Assembly (NCBI RefSeq): GCF_019904155.1
Contig: NZ_JAHCMB010000043.1
Location: 1 to 47,681, forward strand
Source: Paenibacillus sinensis
Lineage (GTDB): Bacteria > Bacillota > Bacilli > Paenibacillales > Paenibacillaceae
DNA length: 47,681 nucleotides
Direction of reading: 5' to 3'
Numbering within the stretch: position 1 is the stretch's first letter; each line of letters begins with the position of its first letter. The notes beneath the pieces are model-generated. The model was not told the origin of the DNA. It worked only from the letters and a program-made list of their open reading frames with translations, and searched no databases. The position numbers and the translations under genes were made by a program. Shown here piece after piece: positions 1 to 8,100 of this stretch.

Positions 1-181
1 AGGACTCATTCCCATGCCGTTTTGGTTCCAATTTCTATTGTCGTTCTTGTCTTTGAGCTAAACTTAATGACATTGCCTTGTACTCCGGCCTTTTTCTCCT
101 ACACTAGGAAAAAGACCTGCGAATACCAGGTGTGCTCCTGTTTACTTTGAACGTCTTTCATAAATGGCTGAGACGCACGCA

Positions 182-769
182 TTATCGCCGCGTGTTCAGT
201 GGTTTGCGTGAACGGGGCGGACCGAGAATCTCCGCCCAGATCAGACCTTGCCGAAGATCCGCAGGTGATACGGCGGAGTGGGATGGTATGGACGATGAGG
301 GAACGTCCACGTCCGATTTCGGTCCTGTTCCGCCTCCAGCCATACTCGAGATACGGTCCAATTCCTTATGGACGCGCTGCAGCTCGCGGCGCATCCGCTC
401 CTGCCGGACTTCCACACCGTCCTCCTCTGGCTGCTCCATCGACATCCCTTCACCTGTATCGTAGTCGGGAGACGGATAGAGCGCAGGCTCAGGGAACGCA
501 GGAGCGGATGCCTCACGGCTATCCTCTGCGCTCCGTTCTTCCCTGTACGGAGAAGAAGATTCCGAAGGCTGCGGGAACCCGCTTCCCCGGGCTTCCCGGG
601 GCTGTTCCTGACCCGCGTTCCCGTTCGGACGGCGGGAATTCTCATCCGGACCGCTGCCGAAGGAAGGCATGCCGCCCTGGCGTGTGTTTCCTTTTTTGCG
701 TTTACCAGCTTTATTCGCATTCGAAATAATCGCGAAGATAATGACCGCGACGATATAGAGCCAACTCAC
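182..769 (-). CDS. Small membrane-anchored protein with low-complexity middle, third gene of the nfeD-floA operon
   Basis: 195 residues. Residues 1-17 form a hydrophobic N-terminal segment (MSWLYIVAVIIFAII), followed by a basic stretch (KRKK), so the bulk should lie in the cytoplasm. Residues 30-110 are rich in Gly, Ser, Pro, Glu and Arg and look disordered. A charged helix follows (about 120-145, RRELQRVHKELDRI). The extreme C-terminus has a compact motif (GLIWAEILGPPRSRKP) that looks like the only constrained part. The start is GTG at 769, seven bases after GGGAGGTG. It lies 34 bp after floA on the same strand, the slot held by yqfB in Bacillus subtilis, although I cannot show homology to YqfB. 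A role linked to flotillin membrane domains is inferred from position only. Confidence 0.75.
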   Translation of the reverse strand: MSWLYIVAVIIFAIISNANKAGKRKKGNTRQGGMPSFGSGPDENSRRPNGNAGQEQPREARGSGFPQPSESSSPYREERSAEDSREASAPAFPEPALYPSPDYDTGEGMSMEQPEEDGVEVRQERMRRELQRVHKELDRISSMAGGGTGPKSDVDVPSSSIPSHSAVSPADLRQGLIWAEILGPPRSRKPLNTRR

Positions 770-803
770 AGGGCTTCACCTCCCCTTGCCAGGCTGGCAC
801 GCA

Positions 804-1811
804 TTACTTTTCCCTCTTCGTTCCGTCGCCGTCCGAGTCGTTCAGCTTGCCAAGAGAGCCGCGCATCTGGGTGTCGGCTTCGATATTTTTGAGGTTCATA
901 TAATCCATTACGCCGATTTGGCCACCCCGGAGAGCCTCCGCCATCGCAAGCGGGACCTGGGATTCGGATTCGACGACCAGCGCCTTCATCTCGACAACGC
1001 GGGCCTTCATCTCCTGCTCCTGAGCGACGGCCATCGCTCTGCGTTCCTCGGCCTTTGCCTGGGCGATCCGTTTGTCGGCTTCCGCCTGCTCTGTCTGCAA
1101 ATAGGCGCCGATATTCTTGCCTACATCGACATCCGCAATATCGATCGAGAGAATTTCAAACGCCGTTCCCGCATCCAGTCCCTTCGAAAGCACGGTCCGG
1201 GAAATCGAATCGGGATTCTCCAGCACGTCCTTGTGCGAATTACTCGAACCGACCGTCGTGACAATACCCTCACCGACGCGGGCGATAATCGTCTCTTCAC
1301 CGGCACCGCCGACGAGACGGTCGATGTTGGCGCGCACGGTCACCCGCGCTTTAACCTTGACTTCAATCCCGTCGCGGGCAACTGCCGCAACGGTCGGCGT
1401 CTCAATGACGCGGGGATTTACGCTCATCTGCACCGCCTGGAGCACATCGCGTCCGGCCAGATCAATGGCCGCTGCGCGGGTGAACTCAAGCGGAATATCG
1501 GCGCGCTGGGCGGCGATCAGGGCGTTAACAACCCGGTCGACGTTACCGCCGGCCAAATAGTGGCTTTCGAGCTGATTGATGTTCAGACCAAGTCCCGCCT
1601 TGGTCGCCTTGATCAGCGGATTGACGATCCGGCTTGGCGTAACGCGGCGCAGCCGCATTGCAACAAGCGTGATAATGCCGATTCGGACACCGGAGGCCAG
1701 CGCCGAAATCCACAGCATGACCGGGAAGAAGCTGAGAAAGACGCTTAGCACGATGATCACGACGACCGCGATCAGCAAGACGGTAATGAGAGATGCTTCC
1801 ATGTTAGACAT
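804..1811 (-). CDS. floA: Flotillin-like protein FloA
   Basis: 335 residues, the usual length for bacterial FloA (YqfA). Residues 8-52 form the hydrophobic membrane hairpin. The SPFH-like domain follows (about 60-230) with the family core '[19 protein letters not shown]' and repeated Ala/Val-rich strands. Residues 235-290 are an Ala/Glu/Gln-rich helix ([19 protein letters not shown]) of the flotillin oligomerisation type. FloA scaffolds ordered membrane microdomains on the cytoplasmic face and affects secretion, signalling and cell-wall machinery. The start is ATG at 1811 after AAAGGA. It sits 70 bp downstream of nfeD, its usual partner, and should share the SigW-like promoter in front of nfeD. 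Confidence 0.97.
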   Translation of the reverse strand: MSNMEASLITVLLIAVVVIIVLSVFLSFFPVMLWISALASGVRIGIITLVAMRLRRVTPSRIVNPLIKATKAGLGLNINQLESHYLAGGNVDRVVNALIAAQRADIPLEFTRAAAIDLAGRDVLQAVQMSVNPRVIETPTVAAVARDGIEVKVKARVTVRANIDRLVGGAGEETIIARVGEGIVTTVGSSNSHKDVLENPDSISRTVLSKGLDAGTAFEILSIDIADVDVGKNIGAYLQTEQAEADKRIAQAKAEERRAMAVAQEQEMKARVVEMKALVVESESQVPLAMAEALRGGQIGVMDYMNLKNIEADTQMRGSLGKLNDSDGDGTKREK

Positions 1812-1881
1812 CGATCCTTTCTGTCTTCAAAATAGGTGTTGCTTCAAGATTGGTCGTTCAAATCCACTACCACAGTTTACC

Positions 1882-3249
1882 TTATTCGCCGGCTTCCTTC
1901 ACTACAATTCGCGAACCTTCCACCTTAACAACTGATATAGGCCGGTTGATCCCGATGAAGCCGCCCTCGGTCACGACATCCACGCGTTCGTCCGCGATCA
2001 TCGCAGTTCCGGCAGGGCGAAGCGGGGTCAGGCTTATTCCCGGCATGCCCATAAGCTCAAGCTTCTCCCGAACAGGTACAAAGCCCCGTTCCTTGCTAAG
2101 GCTGTCACTCAAGATAAAACGGTTCCAGATTCCCCGCTCTTTGAAGGCGACCCCGACCAGAATGATTACCACGATAGCTGCGCCAAAAGCGATGCCCAGA
2201 CTGAACAGGGCATGCGTGAAGCTATATGCCGCCCGCACGACACCGGCCACAAGGCTGATCGATCCCAGAACGCCGAGAATGCCAAAGCTGGGGACAAACA
2301 GCTCAAGCACCATCATGACCAGTCCGAGAATAAAGAGCAGCCATACCTCGGAACCGGCGAAGCCCGCCACGTAGTTCCCGAAGAAATACAGCACAAAAGC
2401 TATTGTTCCCAGAATGCCGGGCACACCAAAGCCCGGAACCATCAGCTCGATGACCACTCCCGCAATGCCGACAAAGAGCAGAATCGTCATGACGACCGGA
2501 TGCGTCAGAAACTCCGACATCTTCTCTGCGCCCGTATGCTCCACACGGAAGACATCATTGGTCTTGTAGCCCATCCACTCGGCGGCCGCTTCCGGCGAAT
2601 CCTTAACGGCATCCGCATAGCCGGCCTTCAGCGCCTGTTCGCTCGTGAGAGCGATAATCTCACCCTTGGTCTTGTGTACGCCAAGATCCGGCTTGTCGAA
2701 GGCCAGATTGGCATCCGTCATCCCGGCTGCAATGTCAGGGTCGCGCCCATTCAATGCGGCGGCTCCCGCCATTTTCGATTTCCAGAACGACACCAGCTTG
2801 GCGTCTTCAATCTTGTTGCCGCTGCCGTCTACAAGTGAAGCTGACCCGATCATGCTTCCCGGCTTCATGACGATCTTGTTCGCATTCAGCGCGATATAGC
2901 TTCCGGCTGAAGCGGCATCTCCATTGATAAAAGCAAGCGTAGGTATCTGGCTCTCCCGAACCATCGTTCCGATATCCTCCGCTGCCGACACCAGTCCCCC
3001 CGGTGTATCAATCTCCAATACGATCAGCGAGGCTCCGTACCGCTCCGCCTCCTCAAATCCGCGCTTCAGGAACTTCTCCAGTCCCCTCTCGATCTCCTGA
3101 TCCACAGGCAGAATAAATACAGCGCCTTCCTTCGAGCTGCTGGCTTCGGCATTCCCGGACGAGGATGCCAAAGCCGTGCCTCCCAGCGGCAGAAGCAGCA
3201 GCAGGAGCAGCGCCCAGATGGCGAGCGCGGCTTTCCGCAATTGCGTCAC
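1882..3249 (-). CDS. nfeD: Long-form NfeD membrane protein with ClpP-like serine protease domain
   Basis: 455 residues. A signal peptide or anchor spans residues 1-28 (Leu-rich, ends LGGTALASS). A ClpP/SppA-like protease domain follows (about 43-230): 'VLEIDTPGG' is the oxyanion-side motif and 'DAASAGSYIA' holds the probable nucleophile Ser114. Four or five membrane segments occupy about 255-365. The C-terminal soluble OB-like NfeD domain (about 385-455) has the typical 'GTAMIADERVDVVTEGGFI' strand pattern. Long NfeD proteins are encoded next to flotillins and are thought to process or partner with them; YqeZ is the Bacillus subtilis counterpart. The start is GTG at 3249, seven bases after AGGAGGG. 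This is the first gene of the operon nfeD-floA-small membrane protein, with a SigW-like promoter 70-95 bp upstream. Confidence 0.95.
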   Translation of the reverse strand: MTQLRKAALAIWALLLLLLLPLGGTALASSSGNAEASSSKEGAVFILPVDQEIERGLEKFLKRGFEEAERYGASLIVLEIDTPGGLVSAAEDIGTMVRESQIPTLAFINGDAASAGSYIALNANKIVMKPGSMIGSASLVDGSGNKIEDAKLVSFWKSKMAGAAALNGRDPDIAAGMTDANLAFDKPDLGVHKTKGEIIALTSEQALKAGYADAVKDSPEAAAEWMGYKTNDVFRVEHTGAEKMSEFLTHPVVMTILLFVGIAGVVIELMVPGFGVPGILGTIAFVLYFFGNYVAGFAGSEVWLLFILGLVMMVLELFVPSFGILGVLGSISLVAGVVRAAYSFTHALFSLGIAFGAAIVVIILVGVAFKERGIWNRFILSDSLSKERGFVPVREKLELMGMPGISLTPLRPAGTAMIADERVDVVTEGGFIGINRPISVVKVEGSRIVVKEAGE

Positions 3250-3318
3250 TACTCTTCCCTCCTGTCACCTTAGCATATCTTGAAGCTATTCGTATTACTT
3301 GAAGCCTATACGTTAGTA

Positions 3319-3344
3319 TACGAATAATCCCTGCTTCCGTTTCA
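3319..3344 (-). promoter_or_regulatory. SigW-type ECF promoter of nfeD-floA
   Basis: On the minus strand TGAAAC (3344-3339) and CGTA (3322-3319) are separated by exactly 16 bases. This matches the SigW consensus TGAAAC-N16-CGTA at every defined position. It lies 70 bp before the GTG start of nfeD and downstream of the yqeY terminator. The Bacillus subtilis yqeZ-yqfA-yqfB operon is a known SigW target, so the control appears conserved. Related ECF sigma factors (X, V, M) share the TGAAAC element, so the exact sigma is inferred. Confidence 0.85.
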
Positions 3345-3404
3345 CCCTTTACAAGGATAAACGTCCAGGGCGCCATGTAGAAGCGCGAGTATGTACATTC
3401 TAAT

Positions 3405-3441
3405 CCAAAAGAAAAACACCTCTCCATAAGAAGAGGTGTTT
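3405..3441 (-). terminator. Rho-independent terminator after yqeY
   Basis: A 10-bp perfect stem (3414-3423 with 3432-3441, AAACACCTCT/AGAGGTGTTT) with an 8-base loop is followed on the minus strand by a T-rich tail (TTCTTTT). It starts nine bases after the yqeY stop codon, which separates yqeY from the nfeD operon. Confidence 0.9.
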
Positions 3442-3449
3442 ACCTTATA

Positions 3450-3893
3450 TTATTGCAGAAATTGCTGAACCGCCTGGTTCACGAGTTTACCATCGGCACG
3501 ACCTTTGACTTTCGGCATCAGCGCGCTCATTACCTTGCCCATATCAGTTTTCGAAGAAGCACCGGTTTCCTGGATGGTCTGCTGTACAATAACCTTAATT
3601 TCTTCTTCGGAAAGCTGTTCGGGAAGGTATTCCTGAATAATCTCGATTTCTGCTTTATTACTTGCAGCAAGCTCGTCTCGACCCGCTTTTTCAAATTCTT
3701 GGAGGGCATCTTTGCGCTGTTTGATTTCACGACTAAGGATATCAAGCACTTCGTTGTCGTCTAATGTTCTCTTCAAATCTATTTCAAGATTCTTTATCGT
3801 GGAACGAACCATTCGAATCGTGGAGAGTTTGAACTTGTCCTTACTCTTCATCGCTTGCTTCATATCTTCGTTCAATCGTTCGCTAAGATTCAT
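3450..3893 (-). CDS. yqeY: GatB/YqeY-domain protein YqeY
   Basis: 147 residues, the full family length. The fold has an N-terminal helical part (MNLSERLNEDMKQAMKSKDK, then LSTIRMVRSTIKNLEID) and a C-terminal helical part related to the tRNA-binding tail domain of GatB (about 85-147, EYLPEQLSEEEI ... GKVMSALMPKVKGRADGKLVNQAVQQFL). YqeY proteins are suspected to act on tRNA or amidotransferase chemistry, but their activity is not settled. The gene sits 15 bp after rpsU and ends at a clear terminator, so rpsU-yqeY form a transcription unit, as in Bacillus subtilis. Confidence 0.96.
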   Translation of the reverse strand: MNLSERLNEDMKQAMKSKDKFKLSTIRMVRSTIKNLEIDLKRTLDDNEVLDILSREIKQRKDALQEFEKAGRDELAASNKAEIEIIQEYLPEQLSEEEIKVIVQQTIQETGASSKTDMGKVMSALMPKVKGRADGKLVNQAVQQFLQ

Positions 3894-3908
3894 GCTTGGG
3901 TGATCCTC

Positions 3909-4082
3909 CTAAAACTTTCTCTTACGAGCAGCCTCGGACTTTTTCTTGCGCTTAACGCTTGGCTTTTCATAATGCTTGCGTTTCTTCACCTCAGCCAAGA
4001 CGCCATCTTTAGCGATGGAACGTTTAAAGCGACGAAGTGCAGCATCAATTGTCTCGTTTTTGCGAACTTTCGTTTCAGACAC
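3909..4082 (-). CDS. rpsU: Small ribosomal subunit protein bS21
   Basis: 57 residues when started at the GTG at 4082, exactly the Bacillus length, with the family pattern VRKNE ... ALRRFKRS ... [20 protein letters not shown]. bS21 binds the 30S platform near the anti-Shine-Dalgarno end of 16S rRNA and helps initiation. The GTG start is fixed by GGAGGGAGG at 4091-4099, eight bases upstream. The frame stays open to an ATG at 4142, but that ATG overlaps the -10 box of the rpsU promoter and cannot be in the transcript. It is followed by yqeY 15 bp downstream. Confidence 0.97.
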   Translation of the reverse strand: MSETKVRKNETIDAALRRFKRSIAKDGVLAEVKKRKHYEKPSVKRKKKSEAARKRKF

Positions 4083-4140
4083 CAGTTTTCCCTCCCTCCG
4101 ACCAGACCGTCCAAGAGCATAACACGGTTCATCAAATTTC

Positions 4141-4170
4141 ATTATAGGTGAAACGGAAAGAAGGTGTCAA
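4141..4170 (-). promoter_or_regulatory. Strong SigA promoter of rpsU-yqeY
   Basis: Minus-strand TTGACA (4170-4165), an 18-base spacer, then TATAAT (4146-4141). Both hexamers match the consensus perfectly. It lies 58 bp upstream of the rpsU start and 45 bp after the hinT stop, so rpsU-yqeY can be transcribed independently of hinT. Confidence 0.88.
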
Positions 4171-4215
4171 CCTTATGACCATTCTTTTTGAAAATAATCG
4201 AAAAGACTCGCCTAT

Positions 4216-4575
4216 TTACGCGTGGGAAGTCGAGCCGCCGATCAGTGCGCCAAGTTTCGCTCCGCCAACCAGATGATAGTGCAGATGCGGAACGGCTTGT
4301 CCGCTGTCCGGTCCGCAGTTATTGATCAGCCGGTAGCCGGTCTCCGCGATGCCTAGATCCTTGGCGATCTGCTGCGCTACGCTGTGTATCTCCCCGATCA
4401 GCGGCAAATCCTCGGGAGCGACCTCATTCATGGAAGGAATCGGCTTCTTCGGAATGATGAGCACATGCACCGGCGCCGCGGGCTCGATATCGTAAAACGC
4501 CAGAATCCGTTCGTTCTCAAACACCTTGTTGCAGGGAATGCTGCCTTCGATTATTTTGCTGAAAATGGTCTCCAT
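4216..4575 (-). CDS. hinT: HIT-family nucleotide hydrolase (HinT type)
   Basis: 119 residues from ATG at 4575; a GTG two codons earlier (4581) is also possible. The histidine-triad motif HLHYHLVGG near the C-terminus provides the catalytic His (H97, H99, H101). The N-terminal half reads 'KIIEGSIPCNKVFENE' and 'FYDIEPAAPVHVLIIPKK', typical of the short HinT branch that hydrolyses adenosine 5'-phosphoramidates and aminoacyl-adenylates in the cytosol. The CxFC zinc-like pair common at the N-terminus of relatives is absent here (TIFSKI). AGGAGG lies 10 bases before the ATG (4 before the GTG). It precedes rpsU on the same strand with no obvious terminator between. Confidence 0.93.
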   Translation of the reverse strand: METIFSKIIEGSIPCNKVFENERILAFYDIEPAAPVHVLIIPKKPIPSMNEVAPEDLPLIGEIHSVAQQIAKDLGIAETGYRLINNCGPDSGQAVPHLHYHLVGGAKLGALIGGSTSHA

Positions 4576-4771
4576 ACCCACAATTCCTCCTATACTATAT
4601 AGTCACATGTTCATCCGCCGGCAGTATGCCGTCATGTCTTTCATCATACAGGAAATCCAAGGTTTTCGAAAGGAGACTGCCTCAGCTGACCCCAAGGTTC
4701 CTGGAGCCGTAGTTTCCGAGTCCTTCTGTACCCACACAGCATATATAACAGTCCATCCGTGATACTTGTGA

Positions 4772-4887
4772 CCGGTTATCTGTACTATTTACAGTTATCA
4801 TCAACTGAAGGGACACAAAATTCGGATCTCCGGTTATCTGTACTATAAACAGCTGCGATCAAATATCGGGACACACAAGGCTCCGGC
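4772..4887. repeat. Two imperfect tandem copies of a 58-bp intergenic repeat
   Basis: Copy 1 starts at 4772 and copy 2 at 4830. Both open with CCGGTTATCTGTACTAT, continue with ACAG, ATCA and GGGACACA blocks and diverge elsewhere. Each holds a short inverted repeat, CTGTA-N5-TACAG in copy 1 and CTGT-N7-ACAG in copy 2. Neither has an open frame. This looks like an interspersed non-coding repeat, but copy number in the rest of the genome cannot be seen here. Confidence 0.7.
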
Positions 4888-4971
4888 TCTGCAGCATTCT
4901 TGAGTACGCCGGGTGTTGCCGGGAATTGACGCCCGCTGTTAAGCGGAACGCCGCTGTATTCTTCACTATTA

Positions 4972-5076
4972 AAAAAAGACAAAAAAAGAAACACCCTTCA
5001 CAGCTTATACAGCTGATTCGGCGGCGGACGTATGAAAAGGAAATGTTTCCCTGTCATACGTCCGCCGAGGTGTTTC
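4972..5076 (-). terminator. Branched (three-way) hairpin with T-tract downstream of sbcC; possible small structured RNA
   Basis: Outer arms GAAACACC (4988-4995) and GGTGTTTC (5069-5076) enclose two further perfect stems: CAGCT/AGCTG (5001-5005 with 5011-5015) and a 13-bp stem (5022-5034 with 5055-5067) capped by an inner GGAAA/TTTCC stem (5039-5050). On the minus strand the closing arm runs into TTTTTTTGTCTTTTTTT (4987-4971). This should terminate the sbcC transcript. It is far more elaborate than a normal terminator, and an extended -10 (TGTTATAAT, 5106-5098) sits just upstream, so an independent RNA of roughly 115 nt is possible. Confidence 0.75.
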
Positions 5077-5104
5077 AAATGATGTCGGCTTAACTGTATT
5101 ATAA

Positions 5105-5150
5105 CAGGGGGGTGTGGGTGTCTCTGTGACAGTTATCACAACCCCCTTGT
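5105..5150 (-). terminator. GC-rich hairpin just after the sbcC stop codon
   Basis: ACAGGGGGGTGTG at 5105 onward pairs imperfectly with CACAACCCCCTTGT at 5137-5150, with a nested TGTGA/TCACA stem. It starts six bases after the sbcC stop codon. No T-tract follows on the minus strand, so it may protect the 3' end or act with the branched terminator below rather than terminate alone. Confidence 0.45.
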
Positions 5151-5155
5151 CCATT

Positions 5156-8100
5156 TTAATTTTTTTCCATAAGGATTCTGGAGCCCATACCTCCCGGCTG
5201 AGCAGGCACGACAACCAGCTTGCGGGCCAGTCTTGCCCGAAGCTCAGGCACATGGCTGATGATCCCAACCGACAGATGATCGTTGTGCAGCTTCTCCAGC
5301 GAAGTAATGACCGTGTCCAGAAGCTCGGGGTCCAGCGTGCCGAAGCCTTCGTCCAGGAAAAAGAACTGAAGCGGGTACTGCCCCCGAAGCTGAATCTGGG
5401 CGGACAGGGCAAGCGCGAGGGAGAGTGAAGTCAGGAACGTTTCGCCTCCCGACAGGGTGGATACGGGCCGCTTGACCCCGCCGTTGCCGTCATCCCGGAT
5501 CACGAAGCCGCCGCCCGAATCGACCTCCAGCGCGTAGCGCTGGCCGCTCAGAAACCGGAGGCGCTGGGATGCCGCCTGGCATACCTGCATAAGCTGCTCC
5601 TCCGCCATGTACTCGACAAAGGCGTTGCCTCTTAGACAGGATTGCAGCTTGGACAACCGGCTGTGCAGTTCCTCATACCCGGAGCGCTCCTTCTCCAGCT
5701 CGCTGAAGCGCACATGCCTCGTCTTCACATCCTCCAGATCCCGTTCGTTCCGTGCTCTGCTTTGAAGCGCCTGTTCATCCTCTTCCTTGCAGCGGCGAAG
5801 CTCTTCCTCGCTCTCCGCCCATTCCGCTTCGGATAGCGCCGCTCCGTCCAGCTTCTCTTCAAGATTCCGCAGCTGAAGCGTCACCTCGGCTTCTCCGTCG
5901 CGGTGCGCCTTGATACGCGCGGCCGCCGCTTCCCGCTCCCCGGCCCCGACACCCGCCGCTTCCGCTTCGGCGGCAGTGCCAAACGGCGAGGCAGTCAGAC
6001 CTGCCTCCCAGTTCCGCTCCGCAGCCTCGGCATGCTCGCGCGCGGAATCGGCAGCCTGCCGGGATATCGCCGCCTCCTGCGCCTCGCGCTGAGCCCGCTC
6101 GGACGCTTCGCGGCTCCGGCGCCGGCCTTCCTCGGCACCGGTCTGAAGCTGCTGAATGCGGCGTTCGCATTCAGTTAGCAGCTCACGGGCCGGACGCCCT
6201 TCCGTCCACTCGCCCAGACGGCGCTCCTTCTCCGCCCGAAGCTCCTGCTTGCCTCCGAGCTGGGCCGTCAAGCCCGCAAGCTCCCGGTCAAGCCCGGATA
6301 TCTCCTCCTGAAGGCTCTGGATTGAGGCATTCTTCTCGTCAAGAAACTTCACGCTGACTTCCAGCCGACTCCGAATGTCCTCAGCTTCCTCGTCCTTGCG
6401 CTGAAGCTCCCGGTAGGCAGCCTCCGCTTCCCCCGGCGCGAGCTGCGGGAAGCGGAGCTGCCAGTCGCCGCGCAGCTCAGCCAGCTTCCGGTGAAGTTCC
6501 TCCTCCCGGAGGGCTGTCTGCGCCTCCCAGCCGTGCCCGGCTTCAACCGCCGCCGCTTCCTTCAGCGCCTCCTGCTGAACGCGCCGCTCTTCCTCCCGGT
6601 GAGAGGACGCCTCGGCACGGAGCGTTCCCGAGCGCTCTTTCAGGCCGGTCATCAGCGCCTCCAGCTCCCCAGCGACGTCTTGCTCCCCGGACAAGCCAGC
6701 CCGGCCAGCAAGCGATGACTCCGGCGCACCGGAAGCGGCGCTCCCCGGACCGGAGAATGGCTCCGCAGCCGATGACTCCGGCAGCGGGTTCGCGGGCAGG
6801 GCTGCCGATCCATAGGCGGCCAATGCCCCGGCGGCTGCAGCTTCGGAGGCCGCCGCAGCCGGGACCGCGGAAGCCATCTCGCCGTAGGCCTGCTCCATCC
6901 AGACGCGGTCCTGCTCCTTAAGGCTCCGCAGCGCGGCGCGGAGGTCGGACACCCGCGCGGCCAGCGCCTCAGCTTCCCGGAGCTTCTCCTCCGCCGCCGC
7001 GTCCTCATCATTCTCATCCGGCAGGGCGGGAGCCGGATGATGCTGACTTCCGCAGACGGGGCAGGGCGTCCCGTCCCGCAGCTCGCGGGCCAGCGCCAGC
7101 GACAGCCGGTGCAGCTCCCGCTCCCGGAGCGCGGCCTGCAGCCCGCCGCGCGCCGTCTCGAGCCGCCCGGCCAGTCCGGCGGCTCTCTCTTCCGCGGAGG
7201 CCGCCGCCTCCAGGTGCAGGGCGGCCTCCCGGGCGGCGGCGCTCCGCCGCGCCGCCAGCTGCGAAGCCGCCGCCTCGGCCTCCGCGAGGCGGCTCCGCTG
7301 CGCCGCGAGCGCAGAGGCGCGCTCGGCGCGTTCGCGCGCCGCCTGCTCCGCCTGCGACTCGGCGGCGCGCAGGGCTTGCAGGCTCTGCATGGCATCCTGC
7401 AGAGCCTGCCGGTCCTGGGAGCGGACGGCAAGCGGCAGCAGGCTGCGCTGCAGCTCCTGCTGCCGCTGTTGGCCAAGGGCCAACAGCCCCCGCTCCCGGC
7501 TGAGCTTCGCGGCCGCTTCCTCCAGGCCGCGCGAAGCCAATGCGCGGCGCTCCTCCAGCGCCGCCAGCTCCCGCCGAAGCTCCGCAAGCTCGGCTTCCAG
7601 CTCCAGGGCCTGGCGCAGCCGGCCCTCCCGCTCCCGCAGCGCCGGCTCCTCGGCGGCCAGCGCCTCGAGCGCCTGCCGCTCGGCCTCCGCCGAGGCGACG
7701 GCCTCGCGCCGGGAATCTTCGAGCGCGGCTTCGAGACGCTCCGCCGCTGCAAGACGGGTGCGCCACGCTTCGTCGGCGCTCCTCCATGCCTTCAGGGCCG
7801 GCGCGAGCTTGGCCGCTTCGTCCCCGCGCAGCAGACGCGCCTCCAGCGCGGCGATCTCCGGCTCCTGAGCCTGAAGTCCCCGCAGCCTTGCTTCCTGCTC
7901 GGTCCGCTCCTGCTGCAGCTCGCGGATTCGCGCATAGCGCTCCGAACGGAGGCGCGCTGCATCCAGCCGCTTACGGCAGGCGGCCGCCGTCTTCACAGCT
8001 TCCGCCAGGCGTTCCTCGGCGGCCTGCACATCTTCGCGCCGCGCGCTGCCAAGGCCCTGCTGCTCCGCCTCCAGCGCCCGGAGCGCCGCCTCGTTCTCCT

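Larger units (their letters stand above)
4582..5155. other. 570-bp non-coding region between the sbcC 3' end and hinT
   Basis: No open frame here resembles a gene. From right to left on the minus strand it holds a GC-rich hairpin (5105-5150), an isolated extended -10 element (5098-5103), a branched hairpin with T-tract (4972-5076), two tandem copies of a 58-bp repeat (4772-4887), then the hinT leader. I found no clear hinT promoter with both hexamers. Confidence 0.7.

Noticed and set aside
90..114. CTTTTT...AAAAAG hairpin near the left edge
   Set aside because: The stem is AT-only and bulged, without a T-tract in the minus-strand direction, so it is not a credible terminator. The first 181 bases hold no gene that I can support.
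4083..4142. Longer 77-residue version of bS21 from an upstream ATG
   Set aside because: The ATG overlaps the -10 hexamer of the rpsU promoter, and the GTG at 4082 has a perfect ribosome site and gives the standard 57-residue protein.
4772..4887. Start of a CRISPR array
   Set aside because: Only two copies, direct head-to-tail with no spacers, and no cas genes.
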